NCBI GenBank assembly: GCA_031262265.1
Contig: JAISIB010000182.1
Location: 1-7,308 of the forward strand
Direction: 5' to 3'
Length of the DNA stretch: 7,308 nt
Origin: Prevotellaceae bacterium
GTDB taxonomy: Bacteria; Bacteroidota; Bacteroidia; Bacteroidales; Bacteroidaceae
Positions 1 through 5,325 of the stretch are shown in pieces. Numbering within the stretch: position 1 is the stretch's first letter; each line of letters begins with the position of its first letter. Position numbers and translations under genes: made by a program. The notes under the pieces are model-generated. The model was not told where the DNA came from. It saw only the letters and a program-made list of their open reading frames with translations, and searched no databases.

Positions 1-23
1 AGAGTAGATTTTATAAATTTCAT
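1..23 (-). CDS. Probable start of a fifth operon gene (N-terminal 7 codons only)
   Basis: An ATG at 23 opens a frame reading Met-Lys-Phe-Ile-Lys-Ser-Thr before the window ends. A basic, hydrophobic start of this kind would fit a signal peptide or membrane protein, but seven residues cannot identify a product. It lies 29 nt after the acyltransferase-like gene on the same strand. Its start context, TTTTAGCGTATG, is identical over 12 bases to the context of the preceding gene's start, which supports it as a real initiation site. In a PUL the next gene would often be another glycoside hydrolase or binding lipoprotein, but that is only expectation. Confidence 0.5.
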
Positions 24-32
24 ACGCTAAAA
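21..32 (-). repeat. 12-bp start-codon context repeat, copy 1
   Basis: The coding strand reads TTTTAGCGTATG, ending in the ATG of the probable fifth gene. It matches exactly the 12 bases ending in the ATG of the acyltransferase-like gene. Here the TAG is not the stop of the preceding gene. It may be a shared translation-initiation context or chance. Confidence 0.4.
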
Positions 33-52
33 ATTGTTTATACTTATTTACA
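24..52 (-). other. 29-nt intergenic spacer between operon genes
   Basis: This AT-rich spacer lies between the acyltransferase-like stop and the next ATG. On the coding strand it contains neither the Bacteroides-type -7 element TAnnTTTG nor an evident stem-loop with a U-tract, so I see no promoter or terminator in it. The A/T-rich stretch before the ATG is typical of Bacteroidota translation starts, which rarely use a strong Shine-Dalgarno sequence. Confidence 0.55.
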
Positions 53-1276
53 CTATATCTTTAACTTGATGTGCATGCGACCAAGCAGCCAGGTAATTCC
101 GATAATCAGGAACGCAAAGCACAAACAATTGACGATTCCCATAAATCCGTGCGTAAACCAATCGGGCAATACGATGCCGGTAATATCCGCTGCCGCATAC
201 GCCAGATAAGGCATCAGGTAGGTAGTCAGCGTAGCCGTTCCTGCCGGCTTAATCACGTCGAACCAATGCGCCTTGCCCGCAGCTACGATACGATCTATTA
301 CGTAATAGGTTCCTACTGCAATGGCTATTACATAGAATATCCAAGGTGGTGTCGCTCCCACCTTAGCCAATATCCAGTAATGACGCAGAACGAAACCGAT
401 CAACAGGAACACGATGACCGTAGCGGCTGCAAAGATAGTCTTTCCGCTGACTTTCAGGTGCGCATACTTGACGCTCAATACAGACAAAATGATGCCGCCC
501 ATCGTAAATGCGGGCAATGCACCGTTGCCTATGCGAAGAATGCCCAAGAAATCGTTGTAGAAATTGGGACGAGGGAGGGAAAGAATAGGTTCTCCTCCCC
601 ACTCGGTACGCATGCGGGTGCCCACAATACATATCACGACGAAAGCAATCCATAAAGGGATCAGATATTTCAATCTGTCGCGCGTGTACACATAGAGAAG
701 CGCACACACGAGATATGTCCATCCGATCGAACCGAGAATACCCCCACTCAGACCGAACACACCACCCTTGGGACTACGGAACGTGACGGCCACGTACAGG
801 AGCACAAGTGCCCCGACGACTTTCAGCACGGTGTACAGTCTTTTCCTCGCGATATTGTCGGTACGAGGGTATTGATTCCAAATACAAACGAAGCCGATGG
901 CCATTAGTATCCAATATATACCTATGGAATAGCTCACGTCGGGATGTAGGCGCGCTTCGGAATTGGTAATAAACGCACCCATGATAAGCAACGCAAACGT
1001 ACGCGACAGAATATGTGCGATGGTCGACTCACCCGAGAAACCTTTGCTGTAACGGCGTTCGATTGCAAAGGGAATCGACATGCCTACCACAAAAAGGAAG
1101 CAGGGAAACACCACGTCGGCCAAACCCATAAAATCTTCCCCGTATTTTGCATGCTCCAACCAATGGGGTACATCGTGTATCTTCCAGAAGTCATTGACGA
1201 ATATCATCACAAACATCGTCAATGCCCGAAGTATATCTATCGCGACGTTGCGTACGTTGTAGTTTGCCGGTGCCAT
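53..1276 (-). CDS. Polytopic inner-membrane acyltransferase-like protein (HGSNAT / NagX / DUF5009 group, COG4299)
   Basis: This 407-residue protein has about 11-12 hydrophobic segments, approximately at 13-28, 54-71, 87-104, 117-133, 149-165, 181-197, 203-219, 253-268, 280-297, 310-327, 347-363 and 379-398. Family hallmarks are AIDILRALTMFVMIFVND near the N-terminus, LADVVFPCFLFVVGMSIPFA at 52-71, KVGATPPWIFY at 305-315 and GTATLTTYLMPYLAY at 346-360. Human HGSNAT of this group moves acetyl from cytosolic acetyl-CoA across the membrane to terminal glucosamine of heparan sulfate through an active-site His just before the DLVFP motif. His42 sits in the comparable place (EHAKYGEDFMGLADVVFP), although the His-to-Asp distance is two residues longer than I recall for HGSNAT. 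Bacterial NagX relatives occur in amino-sugar operons. The ATG is 3 nt past the GH9 stop and in the same frame. The predicted job here, acetylating a sugar released by the GH9 enzyme, is inference; a pure transporter role is also possible. Confidence 0.87.
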   Translation of the reverse strand: MAPANYNVRNVAIDILRALTMFVMIFVNDFWKIHDVPHWLEHAKYGEDFMGLADVVFPCFLFVVGMSIPFAIERRYSKGFSGESTIAHILSRTFALLIMGAFITNSEARLHPDVSYSIGIYWILMAIGFVCIWNQYPRTDNIARKRLYTVLKVVGALVLLYVAVTFRSPKGGVFGLSGGILGSIGWTYLVCALLYVYTRDRLKYLIPLWIAFVVICIVGTRMRTEWGGEPILSLPRPNFYNDFLGILRIGNGALPAFTMGGIILSVLSVKYAHLKVSGKTIFAAATVIVFLLIGFVLRHYWILAKVGATPPWIFYVIAIAVGTYYVIDRIVAAGKAHWFDVIKPAGTATLTTYLMPYLAYAAADITGIVLPDWFTHGFMGIVNCLCFAFLIIGITWLLGRMHIKLKI

Positions 1277-1282
1277 ACGCTA
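1274..1282 (-). promoter_or_regulatory. Same-frame TAG-CGT-ATG junction between GH9 and acyltransferase-like genes
   Basis: The coding strand reads TAG CGT ATG. The GH9 stop, one Arg codon and the next gene's start are in one continuous frame, so a single UAG separates the two proteins. Translational coupling is the ordinary reading; stop readthrough would give a fused hydrolase-membrane protein. Confidence 0.6.
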
Positions 1283-1285
1283 AAA
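1274..1285 (-). repeat. 12-bp start-codon context repeat, copy 2
   Basis: The coding strand reads TTTTAGCGTATG, ending in the ATG of the acyltransferase-like gene and containing the GH9 stop codon TAG. It is identical to the 12 bases before and including the ATG of the next gene downstream. Confidence 0.4.
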
Positions 1286-3724
1286 CTCCGCAATAAGTGA
1301 GAGCCACTTGGCAGCCGACGAACCCCACACCTCTTTGTAGGTCGCGGTGTTGAATTGTGGCCAGTAGGGCGTATCTTCATTGAATCGCGACTGCATACCC
1401 ACGGGTATTTCGCCGACGGTCTCTCCCGGGAGAGCCGTATATAGCTGCGCATAGTTACTGCCTTCGCCCCAGATCAGCGATTGTCCGAACGGGTTCTTAC
1501 CTACGATCCAGAACAACTGTTGTTCGGCGATATTCGTCAAAGCCGGATCGTGCAAGAACTTCCCGCAAAGGGCAGCTGCCTTACCCGTAGACAAATGTAC
1601 CGCCGCATTTCCCTTGAAAGAGAACCACACCGGGAATACGCGCAAATAGTGTTCTTTGTCCAGACGGAAACCGTTTTCCAATTGTTCCTTATAGTCGGCG
1701 TCCGCACCGCTACGAATACCCACTTGTGCGATGTAGAAATTGGCCGAGTCCTTGACTTCCGCCACGTGATATACGCCACTGGGAACCATACCGTAAGGCT
1801 CTACATACTGCATAATGCCTTTCAGGTAATCGCCATACAGGCTGATCGCCTTTTTCCAGTTGGCATAGTCCTTATGCTCGGGTTGCGTTTCGCACAGAAG
1901 CGTCAATGCCCACATAAAGTAGTGGTCACGCGATTGGTGGTTATAATGTACGATGGATTTCTTCGTAAGATCTCGGTAGAAGAAACCGCGTAATTTATTT
2001 TTCTCACCCACTGGTTCCGTTCGCTGACATTGTAAGGTGTAGCGGATAGCTTCCGCTGCTTTCTCGGCATAGTAGGCTTTTCCCGTCAAGCGGTATAACA
2101 AACTTGCCGCCCACGATACGTTGGCCATATACTGACTTTGCGAAGCCATAGCCGCATGGTCTCCGCCTCCGCCGCCGGCTGCCAGTTCGGCGTAACCCAT
2201 CTCATCGAAACGCTTGATGGCGAAAGCGAAATCTTCTTCGGCCACCTTACGCAAATGTTCTTTCAACATCGGATCACTGTCGATACTCATGGAAGCATAC
2301 GCCTCGATTCCGGCGAAAACAAAGTTCTCGAATGCGCGATTATGGATACGTGCTCTGCGGCGGCCGGTATCATCTTTCGTGCCGATAAAGCCGTCCGTCC
2401 AAAGGTTCGTACCCCATGCCTGCACGCGATAGCCGTCTCCGAAGCGCGTTTTCAACACATAGTCCAAGCCCCATTGTGCTTCTTCGAGCAGACGTAGATG
2501 AAGTTGTTTGTTATTCTTTTCTTTGGCACGATTGGCCAGTTCCAACATCGAAAGAGCGATTTCACCGGTTTGCAACGTTTGTTGCGACATATCTGCCGCA
2601 TCGTGCCAGCCACCGTTGACCGTCATAATATGTCCGTTGTATTCGCCGTGGATATCCGTGTGGCACTCGCCATGCTTGTTCGGTACGGGATAGCCGCAAC
2701 GCTCTACGAACATATAGTTAAGCACCCGCCACGCCGAATTGTCCCATAAGTCGTCGTGAATATAGAACGGCAACGTGGTGACGTCTCCTACGCGAAGTTT
2801 ATATTGTCCGGATGTTTTGTACGAAGTAAAGTCTATCGTCTCAAACGAGCCTATCTGTGTTTGCTTTTGTACTATATCTCCTTCATATACTGCCTGAGAG
2901 GTAGCATCATTGATTAGTTGGAATTTTCCATTGTGGCGATTGACGCGCACGATAGCGGTTTTCTCGCTCTCGGATCGGTATCCGGAAGTAGAAAAGATAA
3001 TGCGATTGGCGGCAGGCTGCCAGCCGGAAACCACTTCGGCTCCCTCAATCGTTTGCAGCTCTACGGCGTCAATGTCAAACTTCAACGAATCGCCCATCGT
3101 ACGTTCCTTACCGAACACTTCAATGGCAAAAGAAAGTTTCGTGACCTTGTCGCGCGCCAACTCGCTCATCTCGACAAAACATTCGTTCCACTGGCCGTTA
3201 ATCAAATTCATCTCGTGATAGCCTTCCCGTCCGTACTTGTCGGGCACTTTAATCTTGCCGTCATTCTCCACGTAGAGGTTCAAATAGATACTGCGGGCGC
3301 CTTCACAATCAGGATATACGTAAAGTTTAATCCGGTTGTACTTCTCCCAGTTCTCCCCGCCTACATCAAAGGTAGCCATAGACGTGGCAAAGCCCAGTCC
3401 CCAGCCAAGGAAATCATCGACGGTAGTTGGTGCTACGATTCTCAAGCTATGTTTCCCCGATTGGCTACGCTCATCCGTTTGGCGGATACCGCCCACGCCT
3501 TTGTGCGACCATTTGTCCATGCTTTCCATATCGCACAACATGTCCGAATGAAGGACGGTTTTCGTCAAGCCGAAGCGTTCAAACGATTTCGTATAGTCCA
3601 ATGGAAGCGGCGCATGCACGTAACCCGTGTTACGGATGTCTTCTTTCAGCTTTTCATCAATTTGAGCGATTGCTCCCCCGCATACGCAGAGGAGCAAGCT
3701 CGTTAATCCTATAATTCTTCTCAT
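1280..3724 (-). CDS. Exported glycoside hydrolase family 9 enzyme with extra N-terminal beta-sandwich-like module
   Basis: This 814-residue protein is predicted to cleave beta-linked glucan-type or glucosamine-type chains by inversion in the periplasm. Residues 1-20 form a signal peptide with likely cleavage at Ala-Ile-Ala/Gln21; Cys13 and Cys15 do not make a lipobox. Residues about 60-225 look like a carbohydrate-binding-type beta-sandwich (SGKHSLRIV, YNRIKLYVYPD, SLKFDIDAVEL). Residues about 235-322 resemble the Ig-like domain that precedes many GH9 catalytic domains (PF02927). The (alpha/alpha)6 catalytic domain runs from about 328 to the end (PF00759). GGWHDAADMS at 371-380 matches the GH9 DAGD motif, giving Asp375 and Asp378 as catalytic-base candidates; Glu798 in YKEVWGSSAAKW matches the C-terminal catalytic acid. 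The usual PHHR signature between GKNPFG (742-747) and Glu798 is absent. An Arg cluster lies at 455-459 and five Gly at 517-521. The start is fixed by the signal peptide and by TAATATG overlap-like spacing with the SusD gene. Family is secure; substrate is not. Cellulase, beta-glucosidase or exo-glucosaminidase activity are all possible. Confidence 0.92.
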   Translation of the reverse strand: MRRIIGLTSLLLCVCGGAIAQIDEKLKEDIRNTGYVHAPLPLDYTKSFERFGLTKTVLHSDMLCDMESMDKWSHKGVGGIRQTDERSQSGKHSLRIVAPTTVDDFLGWGLGFATSMATFDVGGENWEKYNRIKLYVYPDCEGARSIYLNLYVENDGKIKVPDKYGREGYHEMNLINGQWNECFVEMSELARDKVTKLSFAIEVFGKERTMGDSLKFDIDAVELQTIEGAEVVSGWQPAANRIIFSTSGYRSESEKTAIVRVNRHNGKFQLINDATSQAVYEGDIVQKQTQIGSFETIDFTSYKTSGQYKLRVGDVTTLPFYIHDDLWDNSAWRVLNYMFVERCGYPVPNKHGECHTDIHGEYNGHIMTVNGGWHDAADMSQQTLQTGEIALSMLELANRAKEKNNKQLHLRLLEEAQWGLDYVLKTRFGDGYRVQAWGTNLWTDGFIGTKDDTGRRRARIHNRAFENFVFAGIEAYASMSIDSDPMLKEHLRKVAEEDFAFAIKRFDEMGYAELAAGGGGGDHAAMASQSQYMANVSWAASLLYRLTGKAYYAEKAAEAIRYTLQCQRTEPVGEKNKLRGFFYRDLTKKSIVHYNHQSRDHYFMWALTLLCETQPEHKDYANWKKAISLYGDYLKGIMQYVEPYGMVPSGVYHVAEVKDSANFYIAQVGIRSGADADYKEQLENGFRLDKEHYLRVFPVWFSFKGNAAVHLSTGKAAALCGKFLHDPALTNIAEQQLFWIVGKNPFGQSLIWGEGSNYAQLYTALPGETVGEIPVGMQSRFNEDTPYWPQFNTATYKEVWGSSAAKWLSLIAEF

Positions 3725-3728
3725 ATTA
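3722..3728 (-). promoter_or_regulatory. Translational-coupling junction SusD stop / GH9 start
   Basis: On the coding strand this reads TAATATG: the SusD-like stop TAA, one base, then the GH9 start ATG. A ribosome ending on the SusD-like gene would be placed directly at the GH9 start, so re-initiation is the likely mode. This fixes the GH9 start and suggests co-ordinated synthesis with the import pair. The spacing is read directly; the coupling is inferred. Confidence 0.6.
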
Positions 3729-5315
3729 CAAATTCGGTTTATCTATATCCCAGAACAATCGTGTCGCACCGGAATCGGCTCCGCCCAAGAGCTTCACCGC
3801 TTCCGCATATCCTTCCGGATTCTGGCTCTTCTCACGGTTGGTATAGGTCAGACGGCGCACGCCTAAATCCGTAGGAATCTCATTGTTTTGACTATTGTTC
3901 ACTAAGATAGGGAATTGCTTGGGATAGCCTGTGCGACGCCATTCAGCCCACGCATTCCGACCTTCGGGGAATCCCGCAATCCATTTCTGGGTAATAATCT
4001 TTTCCAGACGTTCTTCGTCACTCTGCGCCTCGTCCCACTTAGGAGACACGCCGCTCATGGCCGGAGAATTGAATTCGGGACGAAGCGGGTCTATCCAAGC
4101 CGCCGGTTTATTCGTGTTATTGAGGTAATCGCCGATGGAAAGTCCCCACTGCGAGAAAGAAGCACTGATACCGGCTTCGTAAAATTCCTTAGCGGTACCA
4201 CCTCCCGTATTCCAACCGCGCAAAGCGGCCTCAGACAACAGGAAGAAACTTTCTGCGGACGAGAAAATAAGACCGGGCTGTCCGTCTGCAACGTTAATCT
4301 GCGAGATTATCGCTTTGTATTTGTCGGCATATACATCCAAATCAGGCATTCCGGTGCGTACGCCTATCACGCCGTCGGCTGTCTTCGCCAAACCGAAAAG
4401 CGGCAAGCGTGGGTCTTCGTAACCCCCCAAGATGGATTGTACGTTGGCACTGATAAAGATGTCGTTATACGAGATAGAACATACATACAAGGGATGACGC
4501 CATCCGTATCCGCTTACGAGGAAACTATCTCCGGCTTTCATGACGCCCTGCGGCGCAGCGATAGCTGCTTCGGCTTCGCTCTTTGCCCATGCGGCGTCAT
4601 ATTTTACTACACGCATAGCCAGACGCAGGCGCACTGAATTGGCAAAACGCATCCACTTGCTGAGATCACCGCCATAAGCAAGGTCGAACTTAGTAAATGA
4701 GGCGTATTCTTTACCCAAAAAACCGTTCAACGTATTCACGGCCTCCGTCAGTTCGGCAAAGAACAGCTTATACGCATTTTGTGCCGAGTCATAGGCTCCG
4801 CCCGTCATCGTTTCGCCGTAGCGCGAATAGATGATGGGACCGTATTCGTCGCAGACTCTCGACATAGCTATGACGCGAATAATCGTATTGATGGCATTGA
4901 AGTGAGCATACGTCTCGGCGCCCAGTGTTTCGCATTTGTTCTTCACTTTTAGTTGGTTGACCATAATACTACTGTATGCATAGCTCCAACATGCGTCGTT
5001 CCAGTCGTTATTTAAGAAATACGACATGTTATTGATACCGTTCTTGAAATTGGAAGGCGTCGCCATATATCCCGACCAAATATCGGCATTCAGATTCTGG
5101 TTTGTTTGGAAATCATAACCGAAGCCGTTAGGATTGTAATAGATGGACTTCTGCATGCTCGGGAAGTGCATCCCGACGATATTATTGTCTTGTGTCAAAT
5201 CCTCGTCGGTCACGCCGGAAGGACTCGTATTCATCTCTTCGAAATTACCCGTGCAGGCCGAGAGTAGTATCAGTCCGGATACTATCGCTATTCCGTATTT
5301 ATTATTGCTTTTCAT
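3726..5315 (-). CDS. SusD/RagB-like glycan-binding lipoprotein (SusD-like_2 type)
   Basis: This is the surface lipoprotein that caps the SusC channel and binds the imported glycan. The 529-residue protein starts with a lipoprotein signal peptide: basic MKSNNK, a hydrophobic core, and the lipobox Leu-Ser-Ala-Cys with Cys21 as the lipidated residue. Acidic Glu26-Glu27 follow shortly after, in keeping with surface export in Bacteroidota. The mature start (NFEEMNTSPSGVT), the helical DLSKWMRFANSVRLRLAMRV at 217-236, AESFFLLSEAALRGW at 354-368 and the stretch ITQKWIAGFPEGRNAWAEWR at 441-460 are typical of the SusD/RagB superfamily, most like the SusD-like_2 branch (PF12771). Length is normal and the frame is intact. 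The ATG lies 10 nt after the transporter stop, preceded by an A-rich stretch rather than a strong Shine-Dalgarno. Its TAA is one base from the next ATG. The branch assignment is from motif recall and is less certain than the superfamily. Confidence 0.96.
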   Translation of the reverse strand: MKSNNKYGIAIVSGLILLSACTGNFEEMNTSPSGVTDEDLTQDNNIVGMHFPSMQKSIYYNPNGFGYDFQTNQNLNADIWSGYMATPSNFKNGINNMSYFLNNDWNDACWSYAYSSIMVNQLKVKNKCETLGAETYAHFNAINTIIRVIAMSRVCDEYGPIIYSRYGETMTGGAYDSAQNAYKLFFAELTEAVNTLNGFLGKEYASFTKFDLAYGGDLSKWMRFANSVRLRLAMRVVKYDAAWAKSEAEAAIAAPQGVMKAGDSFLVSGYGWRHPLYVCSISYNDIFISANVQSILGGYEDPRLPLFGLAKTADGVIGVRTGMPDLDVYADKYKAIISQINVADGQPGLIFSSAESFFLLSEAALRGWNTGGGTAKEFYEAGISASFSQWGLSIGDYLNNTNKPAAWIDPLRPEFNSPAMSGVSPKWDEAQSDEERLEKIITQKWIAGFPEGRNAWAEWRRTGYPKQFPILVNNSQNNEIPTDLGVRRLTYTNREKSQNPEGYAEAVKLLGGADSGATRLFWDIDKPNL

Positions 5316-5325
5316 ATTCTTTGTC

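Noticed and set aside
24..52. Possible terminator after the acyltransferase-like gene
   Set aside because: AT-rich, but I see no stem-loop followed by a U-tract, and another start codon follows at once.
994..1001. TAnnTTTG-type -7 promoter element on the minus strand inside the acyltransferase-like gene
   Set aside because: No TTTG at the expected -33 spacing and it lies inside a coding region; treated as chance. A similar match at 3367-3374 in GH9 also lacks a properly spaced partner.
53..1282. UAG reassignment, since two genes end in TAG
   Set aside because: Both TAGs fall at the expected ends of full-length family members and the other two genes end in TAA; the standard code explains everything.
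1481..1993. 170-codon plus-strand open frame opposite the GH9 catalytic domain
   Set aside because: Shadow of the GH9 reading frame, with no signal or domain of its own.
2918..3706. 262-codon open frame on the plus strand opposite the GH9 N-terminal region
   Set aside because: It lies wholly antisense to a well-supported gene, its product has no recognisable motif, and such frames arise from the codon bias of the true strand.
3662..3724. GH9 as a surface lipoprotein because of Cys13 and Cys15 in the signal peptide
   Set aside because: The residues before either Cys do not form a lipobox, while Ala-Ile-Ala/Gln is a good ordinary signal-peptidase site.
3915..4637. 240-codon plus-strand open frame opposite the SusD-like gene
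   Set aside because: Antisense to a clear SusD-like protein; Arg/His/Cys-rich product with no family signature.
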